Positions 25,470 through 33,763 of a DNA stretch of 64,000 bases are shown in pieces. Location of the stretch: NCBI GenBank assembly GCA_003150355.1, contig QAMJ01000018.1, positions 1 through 64,000 on the forward strand. The letters run 5' to 3'. Position numbers and translations under genes: made by a program. This stretch comes from Clostridiales bacterium (GTDB taxonomy: Bacteria; Bacillota; Clostridia; Oscillospirales; Oscillospiraceae). Positions within the stretch are counted from its first letter, which is position 1. Each line of letters begins with the position of its first letter. The notes beneath the pieces were generated by a model that saw only the letters and a list, made by a program, of their open reading frames with translations, was not told the DNA's origin and did no database searches.

Positions 25470-25748
25470 ATGAAATATGTTATCGGCGCTCTGGTCGGGA
25501 TCGTCTGGGGCTGCATCGGCGCTTTTATAAACTGCTCCATCACAAAGGCCGCGATAAAGAAGAACAAGGACTCCGCCATGCTCATCGCAAACCTCTTGCG
25601 CATAACCGTAGATATTGTCCTGCTTGGCATCATCGTACTTATGCGGAACCTTATCCCCTTCAGCTTTGAGCTTGCGCTCGTCGGCACTGTCGCCGCACTG
25701 AGCATCGTGAACATCGTGTTCGCATTCAAAATGGCGGCAAAAAAGTAA
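25470..25748 (+). CDS. Small membrane protein (possibly AtpI-like)
   Basis: 92 residues with about three to four hydrophobic segments (YVIGALVGIVWGCIGAFI, ITVDIVLLGIIVLM, LALVGTVAALSIVNIVFAF). The layout recalls ATP synthase protein I-type proteins, but no atp genes are here and no motif decides. GAGGG sits nine bases before the ATG at 25470; longer in-frame starts lack a ribosome site. Confidence 0.55.
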   Translation: MKYVIGALVGIVWGCIGAFINCSITKAAIKKNKDSAMLIANLLRITVDIVLLGIIVLMRNLIPFSFELALVGTVAALSIVNIVFAFKMAAKK

Positions 25749-25754
25749 AATGAG

Positions 25755-25785
25755 AAATCAGCACCTGATTGGTGCTGATTTTATT
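25755..25785 (+). terminator. Terminator after the small membrane protein gene
   Basis: AAATCAGCACC pairs with GGTGCTGATTT, then TTATTTT. Confidence 0.85.
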
Positions 25786-25847
25786 TTCATTAAGACGAAT
25801 TAAACATCGTTTATGAAAACTTAAGAAATTTACATAACAACATGTGC

Positions 25848-25853
25848 TATAAT
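25848..25853 (+). promoter_or_regulatory. -10 element (TGC extended) for the 25886 lipoprotein
   Basis: TGCTATAAT ends at 25853, 32 bases before the start codon. No matching -35 at 16-18 bases. Confidence 0.5.
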
Positions 25854-25885
25854 GCAGGGCGTATCAAATCAACTAGGAGGTCAAC

Positions 25886-28321
25886 ATGAAGCATAAATTC
25901 AGATCCTGTGCCGCACTGCTTATGGCGCTGTACATGATATTCAGCCTTGCCGCCTGCGGCCAGAGCGGGAGCACAGGCAGCGATACTAAACAGACCGGCA
26001 CGAAGAATACCGAGCCGACCCCGGAATTTGTTTACAGCGCGAGCTTCACAAAGCTGCGCGAAAACAGCAAGGATGACTCCCAGCCCCAGACCGTGACCGC
26101 CGACGGGTTCTACAGCGTCGGCAATGAGAAGGTCGGCGACAATACACCCGAGGGCGTGACGCCCGATTATGAGGGGCAGTATGACGTGTACGCGCCGTAC
26201 ATCACCTTCACGGACTTTGGCGGCAAGGTGACGAAGCTTGAAAGCTACGTCCCAGTCGAGGAAGATCAGAGCAACGCTGATAAGCGTGACTACGCAAGCA
26301 GCCACAGCATCGCCGGTATCGCCGTGAACGACGACGGCAGCCTGACGGTCATCGAGAATGTCTACCTCTCATGGTCGGACGCTCCTGCCGATATCAAGAG
26401 CGACAGCGACGATTATTACAACTACTACAAGAGCGAGAATGCCTACTATCTGCGCGTGCTCGACAAGACCGGCGCGGAGTTGAGCAGCGCGAAGCTCGAA
26501 GCGGACACCTCGAATGATGACTTCTATGTCAGCCAGTTCGTGCTCGACGAATCCGGGAACGCCCTTGTGATGAGCAGCATCAAGATCACCGCGTTCGCGC
26601 CCGACGGCAGCCTCGCATACGAGATCCCGGTCGACGGCTATATCTATTCGATCGCGACTCTGCGCGATGGGCGCATCGGCGTGCTTGCGATGGACATGAG
26701 CAGCCATGACTTCGCGCTCAATATCGTCGACAGCAAGGCCGGAGCCTTCGACAGCACGAGCTACACCATGCCGTTCGACGCCTACAACCTCATCAGCGGT
26801 GGTGGGGATTACGACCTGTATTACACCAGCGGCGTCAACTTCTATGGCTACTCTCTTGAGACCGAGACGGCGGAGAAGCTGTTCAGTTGGATAAGCTGCG
26901 ATGTTGACAGCAGCGAGCTCGCGCTCGTGAACGTGTCCGACGACGGGACGATCAGCGGCTTCACCGGCGGCTACGACGACAAGGCCGAGACCTACAGCCT
27001 TGACTATGTCACCGTCACCAAGGTGCCCTATGACTCCGTGCCGCAGAAGATCAGCCTGAGCATGGCCACCATGTATGTGGACTACAGCACCCAGAAAGCC
27101 GTCATAGACTTCAACCGATCGAACGACAAGTACCGCGTCGACCTTATTGATTACTCCGAATATAACACCGAGGACGATTACAACGCCGGTCTCACCAAGT
27201 TCAACACCGAGATCATGGCCGGCAACATGCCTGACATCCTTGCCCTTGATACCCAGACCCCGTACCGCCAGTACGCGGCAAAGGGGCTGCTCGAGGACCT
27301 CTACCCCTATATAGACGCGGACAGCGAGCTGGACCGCAGCGATTACTTCCCGAATGTCTTTGCCGCGCTCGAAGTAAACGGCGGACTCTACACCGCCTGC
27401 GCGGGCTTCGGCATCCTCTCGGCTGTCGGCGCAACGTCGATCGTCGGCGACACCCCGGGCTGGACATATGACGAGTACTATGAAGCGCTCGCGAAAATGC
27501 CCGAGGGCTGCGAGGGCTTTGACTACGGCTACGACCGCAACACCCTGCTGACGCTGTGCCTTGCGCTCGACATGGACGATTACATGGACTGGAGCACCGG
27601 CGAGTGCCGCTTTGACAGCGAGGACTTCGTGAAGCTTCTTGAGTTCGCTAACCAGAACAAAACGGACTTCGACTACGAGAACGCCGAGTACACCGAGGAG
27701 GACACCGCCGCCAACCGCATCCGCGAGGGCAAGCAGATGCTGACCTCGGCAAACTTCTTCAGTGCCGACTATATGTACAATAACTTTGAGCAGACGTTCG
27801 GCGCGCCCGTCACAATAAAGGGCTTCCCGACGATGCACGGCGTGGGCAACATGATAACCATACAGTCCTCCTACGCCATGAGCAGCACTTGCCAGCATAA
27901 GGACGCGGCATGGCAGTTCCTCCGTACCTTCCTGACCGAGGACTACCAGAAAGACGTGCCCTATCTGCCGACGAACATGAATGTCTTTGAAAAGCAGCTT
28001 GCCGACTCCATGGTCGTCGAGTACGAGAAGGACCCGAACGGCAACTACATGCTCGACGAAAACGGCGAGCGCATCCCCGTCTCCAAGGGCATGATCTCCG
28101 ACGGCGTCAATACCTATACGATATACGCCACCACTCAGGAGCAGGCCGACCAGCTGCGTCAGGCGATAGCCGACACCACCAAGCTTATGAACTATGACAT
28201 GAGCATCGCGGACATTGTGACCGAGCAGGCCGCGGCGTACTTCTCCGGTCAGAAGAGCGCCGAGGAGGTCGCAAAGCTCATCCAGAGCAAGGCAAACATC
28301 TATATAAACGAACAGCGGTAA
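25886..28321 (+). CDS. Large two-part lipoprotein, paralogue of the 13276 gene
   Basis: 811 residues. Signal peptide ending SLAAC (Cys24), then a Ser/Thr/Asp-rich beta-repeat region (about 45-390) and a solute-binding domain (about 395-805): AVIDFNRSNDKYRVDLIDY, GNMPDILALD, LEDLYPYIDADSELDRSDYFP, DAAWQFLRTFLTED. AGGAGG precedes the ATG. It is acidic and rich in Tyr and Asp. The fusion of an N-terminal repeat domain to a binding protein and the absence of transporter genes are shared with the gene at 13276; it may sense rather than import its ligand. Confidence 0.72.
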   Translation: MKHKFRSCAALLMALYMIFSLAACGQSGSTGSDTKQTGTKNTEPTPEFVYSASFTKLRENSKDDSQPQTVTADGFYSVGNEKVGDNTPEGVTPDYEGQYDVYAPYITFTDFGGKVTKLESYVPVEEDQSNADKRDYASSHSIAGIAVNDDGSLTVIENVYLSWSDAPADIKSDSDDYYNYYKSENAYYLRVLDKTGAELSSAKLEADTSNDDFYVSQFVLDESGNALVMSSIKITAFAPDGSLAYEIPVDGYIYSIATLRDGRIGVLAMDMSSHDFALNIVDSKAGAFDSTSYTMPFDAYNLISGGGDYDLYYTSGVNFYGYSLETETAEKLFSWISCDVDSSELALVNVSDDGTISGFTGGYDDKAETYSLDYVTVTKVPYDSVPQKISLSMATMYVDYSTQKAVIDFNRSNDKYRVDLIDYSEYNTEDDYNAGLTKFNTEIMAGNMPDILALDTQTPYRQYAAKGLLEDLYPYIDADSELDRSDYFPNVFAALEVNGGLYTACAGFGILSAVGATSIVGDTPGWTYDEYYEALAKMPEGCEGFDYGYDRNTLLTLCLALDMDDYMDWSTGECRFDSEDFVKLLEFANQNKTDFDYENAEYTEEDTAANRIREGKQMLTSANFFSADYMYNNFEQTFGAPVTIKGFPTMHGVGNMITIQSSYAMSSTCQHKDAAWQFLRTFLTEDYQKDVPYLPTNMNVFEKQLADSMVVEYEKDPNGNYMLDENGERIPVSKGMISDGVNTYTIYATTQEQADQLRQAIADTTKLMNYDMSIADIVTEQAAAYFSGQKSAEEVAKLIQSKANIYINEQR

Positions 28322-28326
28322 AACAC

Positions 28327-28363
28327 AGCGGCAGCCGTCTTCCATGGCTGCCGCTGCTTTTTA
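28327..28363 (+). terminator. Terminator after the 25886 lipoprotein
   Basis: AGCGGCAGCC pairs with GGCTGCCGCT, then GCTTTTTAT. Confidence 0.9.
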
Positions 28364-28386
28364 TCGCGATATTTTATATAAACAAA

Positions 28387-28743
28387 TTATATAAAATACA
28401 GCACCATATGCAGCGCGATAAACATAAGCAGAGCAAGCGAATACCAGCGGTGCCAACACATTTTCTTCCTGATATCTTTGGTCATGTGACATGCATATAT
28501 AAGCACAAGGCCCGTCAGGAGCGCCGCAGCCCCCATGACCGGCAGCCACACGCCGTGGATCGCTAAAGCCTTGAAGGTGAAGAAAACGTGTATAAGCGCG
28601 AACAGCAGAAAGCCCCCGCTCGCAGCCTCGTGCAGCTTCATAAGAAGGGCGTTCGCCTTATGCGCTCCCGCTATCCTCAGAGGGTATTTTACGGCAAGCA
28701 GTATAAAGCAGGCAAGAGTGAGATAACCGAACAGCAGCGACAT
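28387..28743 (-). CDS. Four-helix membrane protein, probable bis-haem b type
   Basis: 118 residues with four hydrophobic segments. Two helices each carry a His pair at equal spacing: KLHEAASGGFLLFALIH and WHRWYSLALLMFIALH, 14 residues between the two His in each. This is the pattern of cytochrome b561 and ferric-reductase-like proteins that hold two haems across the membrane. No redox partner gene is adjacent. It lies downstream of the LysR gene with 15 bases between, so the two may be cotranscribed. Confidence 0.7.
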   Translation of the reverse strand: MSLLFGYLTLACFILLAVKYPLRIAGAHKANALLMKLHEAASGGFLLFALIHVFFTFKALAIHGVWLPVMGAAALLTGLVLIYACHMTKDIRKKMCWHRWYSLALLMFIALHMVLYFI

Positions 28744-28758
28744 GATGTTTCTCCTTTT

Positions 28759-29634
28759 TCATTTTATTTCCGAAACATATTTTACAACGTAGTCGACAAA
28801 ACGCCGCGTTGCGGGGCCGGCCTTGTCCCCGGCGGCAATGGCGATGCCGATCGTGCGTTTGGCCTCGGGTATGAGCGGCATGACCTGCAATTCGTCGTGC
28901 CGCCCCTTGAGCAGCAGCTCCGGCATTATGCTTATGCCCAGCCCCTGCTCGACCATGGCGATAACCGCATAGTCGTCCTTGGTGTAGAAGCGCACGTTCG
29001 GCTTGACGCCTGCTGCGTCGAGCGCGCGGCGCGCGTCGTGCGCGGAGCTCTCCAGCAGACTTATGAACGGCTCATGCTCGCACTCGATGAGCGGGAACTT
29101 CGGGTAGCTCTCGTACCGGCTGTGCTTCGGGAGTATCGCGAGCAGCCTGTCCTCCATCAGCGCGATGCACTCGCAGCCGACGGCGGAGGGCATCGCGACA
29201 AAGCCGACGTCGACGCTGCCGTCCGACAGCCACTGCTCAACGTCGTGATAGTCCCCGTTGAGGAGCTTGAAGTCGACCTTCGGATAGTCGTGCTGGAACT
29301 CCTTCAGCACCGTCGGCAGCCAGTGGACGGCGACGGAGGTGAACGCGCCTATGCGCACCGTGCCCGATTCCAGCCCGCGTATGGCCGAGGCGGTTTGATT
29401 GAGCTGCTCTGCGCTGCTTAAGAGATTGCGCACCGCGGGCATGAGCCGCTCGCCCTCCTCGGTAAGCCGCACCCCCGCGCGGCTGCGGATGAGCACGGCG
29501 AAGCCCAGCTCCTTTTCAAGCGCGTCTATACTGTGGCTCACGGCGGACTGCGTGCAGCCAAGCTCCGCCGCAGCGCGGGTCAGGCTCTTAGTCTCAACAA
29601 CGGCGGTCAATGTCCGGTACTTGTCTATACTCAT
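28759..29634 (-). CDS. LysR-family transcriptional regulator
   Basis: 291 residues. N-terminal winged HTH (residues 1-60: YRTLTAVVETKSLTRAAAEL, TQSAVSHSIDALEKELG), then a periplasmic-binding-type effector domain (about 88-290, GTVRIGAFTSVAVHWLPTVL). It diverges from the putP-like gene, the usual LysR target arrangement, and runs into the haem-protein gene. A strong dyad overlaps its own promoter. Confidence 0.92.
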   Translation of the reverse strand: MSIDKYRTLTAVVETKSLTRAAAELGCTQSAVSHSIDALEKELGFAVLIRSRAGVRLTEEGERLMPAVRNLLSSAEQLNQTASAIRGLESGTVRIGAFTSVAVHWLPTVLKEFQHDYPKVDFKLLNGDYHDVEQWLSDGSVDVGFVAMPSAVGCECIALMEDRLLAILPKHSRYESYPKFPLIECEHEPFISLLESSAHDARRALDAAGVKPNVRFYTKDDYAVIAMVEQGLGISIMPELLLKGRHDELQVMPLIPEAKRTIGIAIAAGDKAGPATRRFVDYVVKYVSEIK

Positions 29635-29693
29635 GGTCAGACTCCTGCATGAAAAAAAATCATCTTGATATGAACAACATTATGGTGAGTTAT

Positions 29694-29732
29694 ATTATAG
29701 GGAAAAAACAGCTTGTTTGCAAGCTGTTTTTT
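29694..29732 (-). promoter_or_regulatory. lysR promoter overlapped by a dyad
   Basis: On the minus strand TTGCAA (29722-29717) and TATAAT (29699-29694) are 17 bases apart. The -35 lies inside a perfect dyad, AAAAAACAGCTTG/CAAGCTGTTTTTT (29703-29732, TTTG loop). On the plus strand this also resembles a terminator, but no gene ends there; an operator for autoregulation is more likely. Confidence 0.65.
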
Positions 29733-29744
29733 TTCCTGCGCCGC

Positions 29745-29772
29745 TTGCGAAAAAACTTTGTAAGAGTAAAAT
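29745..29772 (+). promoter_or_regulatory. putP-like gene promoter
   Basis: TTGCGA (29745-29750) and TAAAAT (29767-29772), 16-base spacer, 32 bases ahead of the start codon and downstream of the dyad. Confidence 0.6.
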
Positions 29773-29804
29773 ACCACTTGTATTTGAAAGAGGAGTGAAA
29801 AGCC

Positions 29805-31334
29805 ATGTTCAACACATCAACGATCTGCATCCTTATTTCCGTCGTTGTCTACCTGCTGGGTATGCTGGCGATAGGCATAATGTATTCTAAGAATTCCACG
29901 ACCGAGGACTTCTACCTCGGCGGCAGAAAGCTCGGCCCTATCGTCACCGCGATGAGCACCGAGGCTTCCGATATGAGTGCGTACCTTCTGATGGGCGTTC
30001 CCGGTCTTGCCTTCTTCTGCGGCGTTGCCGAAGCGGGCTGGACGGCAATAGGTCTGGCACTGGGTACATATCTCAACTGGCTCATCGTCGCCAAGAGAAT
30101 GAGACAGTATTCCGCAAAGACCCATTCCATCACCGTGCCTGATTTCCTCGCCGTGCGTTTCCGCGATAACACCAAGGTCATTGAGACCATCGGCGCGATC
30201 GTCATCATCGTGTTCTTTGTGCCCTACACCGCCTCCGGCTTTGCCGCCTGCGGCAAGCTCTTCAACAGCCTCTTCGGCTTTGATTACATGACGGCAATGA
30301 TAATCTCCGCCGCTGTCATCGTTGCCTACTGCGCGACCGGCGGTTTCATGGCGGCCTCCGTCACGAGCCTTATCCAGAGCATTGTTATGACGGCCGCACT
30401 TGTCATCATCCTCATTTTCGGCATCAACACCGCCGGCGGCTGGGACGCCGTTGTCGCAAACGCCAAGGATATCCCCGGCTACCTGAGTTTCACCGCAAGC
30501 ACCGATATTTACGCAAGCTCCGCCGGAAGCTATTCCGCCCTCAAGATCGCTTCTACTCTGGCGTGGGGCCTCGGCTACTTCGGCATGCCCCATATCCTTA
30601 TCCACTTCATGGCTGCTGAGGACGAGAATAAGCTCAAGATCAGCCGCCGCGTCGGCACCGTCTGGGTCGTTATCTCCCTGAGCGTCGCCGTCGTTATCGG
30701 CATCATCGGCTACAGCATGGCCAAGGCCGGCGCGCTCGTAATGCCCGGCACCGAGGCCGAGGCGGAGAACATGATCGTCAACTCCGCAGCGCTCCTGTCC
30801 ACCCACGGCGTGTTCCCCGCAATCGTCGCAGGTATTATCATTGCCGGTATCCTCGCCGCTACCATGTCCACCGCTGACGCGCAGCTGCTTGCCGCGGCCT
30901 CCGGTGTGACTCACAATATCCTCACCGATGTTTTCGGCGTCAAGCTTTCCGATAAGAAGACCATGACCATCGCCCGCGTCACTGTCGTCGGCGTCGCGAT
31001 CCTCGGCGTCATCTTCGCAAGCGACCCCAACAGCTCCATCTTCCGCGTCGTCTCCTTCGCATGGGCAGGCTTCGGCGCGACCTTCGGCCCCGTGATGCTG
31101 TTCGGCCTGTTCTGGAAGCGCTGCAACAAGTGGGGCGCCATGAGCGGCATGATCGTTGGCGGCGTGATGGTGTTCGTCTGGAAGTATCTCATTGCTCCTC
31201 TCGGCGGCATCTTCGCGATATATGAGCTGCTGCCCGCGTTCGTTATCTCCGCGATCGTCATCGTCGTCGTGAGTCTCCTGACCCCCGCTCCCGAAAAGGA
31301 GATCGTCGAGGAGTTCGAGTCCGTCGGCAAGTAA
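29805..31334 (+). CDS. putP: Sodium/proline-type symporter (SSS family)
   Basis: 509 residues with about 13 membrane segments. Family signatures: STTEDFYLGGRKLGPIVTAMSTEASDMS near the N-terminus, GFMAASVTSLIQSIVM, GLGYFGMPHILIHFMAA, and ILAATMSTADAQLLAAAS with the Na+-site Ser/Thr. It imports proline, or a related solute, with Na+, and so could use the gradient made by the oxaloacetate decarboxylase. Control by the divergent LysR gene is likely. GAGGAG precedes the ATG. Confidence 0.9.
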   Translation: MFNTSTICILISVVVYLLGMLAIGIMYSKNSTTEDFYLGGRKLGPIVTAMSTEASDMSAYLLMGVPGLAFFCGVAEAGWTAIGLALGTYLNWLIVAKRMRQYSAKTHSITVPDFLAVRFRDNTKVIETIGAIVIIVFFVPYTASGFAACGKLFNSLFGFDYMTAMIISAAVIVAYCATGGFMAASVTSLIQSIVMTAALVIILIFGINTAGGWDAVVANAKDIPGYLSFTASTDIYASSAGSYSALKIASTLAWGLGYFGMPHILIHFMAAEDENKLKISRRVGTVWVVISLSVAVVIGIIGYSMAKAGALVMPGTEAEAENMIVNSAALLSTHGVFPAIVAGIIIAGILAATMSTADAQLLAAASGVTHNILTDVFGVKLSDKKTMTIARVTVVGVAILGVIFASDPNSSIFRVVSFAWAGFGATFGPVMLFGLFWKRCNKWGAMSGMIVGGVMVFVWKYLIAPLGGIFAIYELLPAFVISAIVIVVVSLLTPAPEKEIVEEFESVGK

Positions 31335-31350
31335 TAAGATTTCGGTTCTC

Positions 31351-31376
31351 GCCCCCGGAGCATCCGCTCCGGGGGC
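31351..31376 (+). terminator. GC-rich hairpin after putP
   Basis: GCCCCCGGAGC pairs with GCTCCGGGGGC around ATCC. The T-run is poor. Confidence 0.65.
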
Positions 31377-31398
31377 TCAGCTTTGAGCTGATGCGGTC

Positions 31399-31427
31399 TT
31401 GCAAAAAAGCGGTGCCAGTGCTACAAT
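31399..31427 (+). promoter_or_regulatory. Promoter upstream of the truncated reductase gene
   Basis: TTGCAA (31399-31404) and TACAAT (31422-31427), exact 17-base spacer. Confidence 0.6.
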
Positions 31428-31484
31428 ACCGTTGAAAATGATTTATGTTTTTTTCTGCTGCCGAAACGGCGGCTATTTTATGGC

Positions 31485-31512
31485 GCATCAGTTAGATGCT
31501 GTTAACTGATGC
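31485..31512 (+). promoter_or_regulatory. Palindromic operator candidate
   Basis: GCATCAGTTA...TAACTGATGC is a perfect 10-bp dyad with an eight-base centre. Its core AGTTAGATGC...TAACT is shared with the dyad at 49111. It lies 28 bases before the reductase start codon and probably binds a repressor. Confidence 0.6.
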
Positions 31513-31539
31513 ACAGTAAAAAACACGGAGGATCTTACT

Positions 31540-31740
31540 ATGAGGATTTTGGTATTCGGCGCCGGTGTTATCGGCTGCAATCTTGCGCGCAACCTGTTCC
31601 GCGCGGGAAAGGACGTTACCCTGCTAGCGCGCGGCGCTTGGGCGGAGGAGATTCAGAAGAACGGTCTGCGGATAAAGGACAAGTTTTCGCCGCGCATGTC
31701 GGTCACCCGCATCCCGGTGGTGACGGAGCTCAAGCCTGAA
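31540..31740 (+). pseudogene. Truncated ketopantoate reductase-like (ApbA/PanE) gene
   Basis: About 66 residues of the N-terminal Rossmann part of an ApbA/PanE-type reductase: MRILVFGAGVIGCNLARNLF, DVTLLARGAWAEEIQKNGL. After TELKPE (near 31740) the reading frame continues only into unrelated DNA and the tRNA-Ser terminator, so some 230 residues are missing. Promoter, dyad and ribosome site upstream remain intact. The break was probably a deletion or insertion at the tRNA. Confidence 0.8.
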
Positions 31741-31771
31741 GCTCGGGTTCGAATCCAAATGGCTTTCATTA

Positions 31772-31810
31772 TACACAAAAGCCCCCACCTATGGTGGGAG
31801 CTTTTGTGTA
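31772..31810 (-). terminator. Terminator of tRNA-Ser
   Basis: TACACAAAAGC...CCCAC pairs with GTGGG...GCTTTTGTGTA; on the minus strand it directly follows the CCA end of the tRNA. Confidence 0.88.
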
Positions 31811-31899
31811 TGGCGGAGAGTGAGGGATTCGAACCCCCGTGGCGTTGCCGCCTAACGGTTTTCAAGACCGCCCCGTTATGACCGCTTCGGTAACTCTCC
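31811..31899 (-). tRNA. tRNA-Ser (TGA anticodon), CCA encoded
   Basis: On the minus strand the acceptor GGAGAGT pairs with ACTCTCC, followed by G and CCA (31813-31811). The anticodon loop is CTTGAAA, giving TGA, which reads UCA and related Ser codons. A long variable arm (GGCGGCAACGCC) and the T-arm GGGTTCGAATCCC are as expected for class II tRNA-Ser. A sigma-A-type promoter and a terminator flank it, so it is a single-gene unit. Confidence 0.97.
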
Positions 31900-31949
31900 T
31901 TATGCAGCCCCTAGTGCGCCGTCAGCCGCGCGGGAACATTAACGGATGA

Positions 31950-31978
31950 ATTGTATCATCACTCGCCGCCTTTGTCAA
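31950..31978 (-). promoter_or_regulatory. tRNA-Ser promoter
   Basis: TTGACA (31978-31973) and TACAAT (31955-31950) with a 17-base spacer on the minus strand. Confidence 0.85.
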
Positions 31979-31987
31979 GAACGACAA

Positions 31988-32017
31988 GGCGGTGACGGCG
32001 CATAAGCCGTCACCGCC
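31988..32017 (-). terminator. Terminator after the ABC transporter pair
   Basis: GGCGGTGACGGC pairs with GCCGTCACCGCC, 16 bases after the stop of the second ABC gene. Confidence 0.75.
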
Positions 32018-32033
32018 TTCATGTTTCCGCGGC

Positions 32034-33761
32034 TCAGATTGCCCAGTTCTGGCTGCTGGTCTGGAGCTGCACCATGTGGGTGTAAAGCCCATCCTGCGCG
32101 TAGAGCGCGTCAGGCGCGCCCTGCTCGGCGACTACGCCGTCGGAGAGCACGACTATCTTATCCGCGCCCGCGACAGTGCGCATACGGTGCGCAATGATGA
32201 GCACAGTCTTGTTCTGAACAAGCCTTGACAGCGCCGTCTGAATGAGCGTCTCGTTCTCAACGTCGAGGCTCGCGGTCGCCTCATCCAGCAGGATGATCGG
32301 CGCATCCTTCAAGAATGCGCGCGCAATGGAAATGCGCTGACGCTCGCCGCCGGAGAGCGCGCAGCCGTTTTCGCCGATGTCGGTGTTCCAGCCCTCGGGC
32401 AGCTTCTCGACAAACTCGTCGCAGTTTGCGAGCCGCGCCGCTTCGAGGACCTCCTCGTCGGTCGCGTCCTTGCGGCCAAGGCGGATGTTCTCAAGGATGC
32501 TGTTGTCAAAGAGCGTCACATCCTGGAACACGATGGAGTACAGCCCCATGAGCTTTTCGGGGTCGACCTTGGAAATGTCCATCCCGCCGACCGTGATGCT
32601 CCCCTTCTGGTGATCCCAGAAGCGCGCCGCGAGACGGGACACCGTGGTCTTGCCGCCGCCCGATGGGCCGACGAGTGCCGTGACCTCGCCCTGCTTTGCG
32701 GTGAAGGACACGTCCTTCAGTACCGTCTCACCGGAGTCGTAGGCAAAGCCGACATGGTCAAACACTATATCGCAGCCCTGATTCGTAAGCTCCTCGCTGC
32801 CGGTCTGGATCGGGTATTCAAGTATCTCGTTCATGCGCGCGACGTTCGTGCGCATCGCGATGACTGCCGCGAGATTCTGAAGCGCGCCCTGCATCGGGTC
32901 GTAAAGTCTCGACGCCACCAGCAGGAACATGAACAGCGTCAGCACATCGATGCTCCCGTTTATCAGCAGCACCGAGCCCGTCAGCGCGACGGAGGCGATG
33001 CCGAGCTTCAGCACCATGCCGGCAGATGTGACGAACACCGCGTTTGTAAGCTCTGCGGAGATCGTCTGCTTTTCCACCGCGCGTATCTTTCCCGAAAGCC
33101 CGTCGAGATAAGCGCCCTCGGCTTTGCTTGCCTTCAGGTCGCGGATCGTCTCGATGTACTCCTGAATGCCGTCGGCGCAGGTCATCTTTACCGCCATGGT
33201 CTTTGCCTGCACGCGGTCCTGCACCTTGTAGCTGGCAAGGAGGATAGCGATGGACACCGGGATTACCCACAGCGCCGCGAGCGCCATGCGCCAGTCAAAT
33301 GCGAAGAGGCCAAGCGCTATCAGCACTGTCGAGATAATCGAACCGAACAGGCCGGGGATGAAGTGTGAGCAGGTCTTTTCCAGCACCTCGCAGTCGGCCA
33401 TGATCGTGCTCGTGAGGTCGGCAAGGTCGCGCTTGCCGAAGAAGGACAGCGGGAGCTTGCGCAGGCGCTCGGCGAGAGTCAGGCGGCGTATGCCGCTTTC
33501 CTTGTAGGTTGTGAAGTATGTGCCGTTATACTGGAACCACGTCGTCAGCAGGATAAACGCAAAGCACACGACGCACCCTATCACATAGAACGCAGTCCGT
33601 CCCGCGGTCGTGCCCTCCATCAGATCCTTCACGAGGAAATAGAGCAGACCTGTCGGCAGCATGAAAGAGACATTCTGGAGCGCGCAGGCCAGCACGCCCT
33701 TTATAAGTCCCCGCGCGCCCTCCGGGGAGCTTGCGGTTGCTTTCTGGATTCTTTCTATCAC
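32034..33761 (-). CDS. ABC transporter, fused permease-ATPase (second half of pair)
   Basis: 575 residues: six-helix exporter-type membrane domain (about 20-310) and an ATPase domain (about 335-575) with Walker A GPSGGGKTT, signature LSGGERQR, Walker B IILLDEATASLD and a switch His in AHRM. A GTG start at 33761 is used: AAGGAGG precedes it, and it lies directly after the TAA of the upstream ABC gene. The half-transporter presumably forms a heterodimer with that neighbour. In Firmicutes such pairs next to AraC regulators include siderophore/metallophore systems of the YbtPQ kind; the substrate here is not shown. Confidence 0.9.
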   Translation of the reverse strand: MIERIQKATASSPEGARGLIKGVLACALQNVSFMLPTGLLYFLVKDLMEGTTAGRTAFYVIGCVVCFAFILLTTWFQYNGTYFTTYKESGIRRLTLAERLRKLPLSFFGKRDLADLTSTIMADCEVLEKTCSHFIPGLFGSIISTVLIALGLFAFDWRMALAALWVIPVSIAILLASYKVQDRVQAKTMAVKMTCADGIQEYIETIRDLKASKAEGAYLDGLSGKIRAVEKQTISAELTNAVFVTSAGMVLKLGIASVALTGSVLLINGSIDVLTLFMFLLVASRLYDPMQGALQNLAAVIAMRTNVARMNEILEYPIQTGSEELTNQGCDIVFDHVGFAYDSGETVLKDVSFTAKQGEVTALVGPSGGGKTTVSRLAARFWDHQKGSITVGGMDISKVDPEKLMGLYSIVFQDVTLFDNSILENIRLGRKDATDEEVLEAARLANCDEFVEKLPEGWNTDIGENGCALSGGERQRISIARAFLKDAPIILLDEATASLDVENETLIQTALSRLVQNKTVLIIAHRMRTVAGADKIVVLSDGVVAEQGAPDALYAQDGLYTHMVQLQTSSQNWAI

Positions 33762-33763
33762 GG

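Noticed and set aside
26369..28345. A 658-codon minus-strand frame
   Set aside because: It mirrors the large lipoprotein gene; high-GC codon bias of the true gene keeps the antisense frame open.
29703..29732. Terminator in the putP leader
   Set aside because: The putP promoter lies downstream of it and the lysR -35 is inside it, so an operator role is more economical.
31738..31770. Possible second tRNA, from GGTTCGAATCC
   Set aside because: The flanks do not pair into a T-stem and no acceptor or anticodon arm is present.
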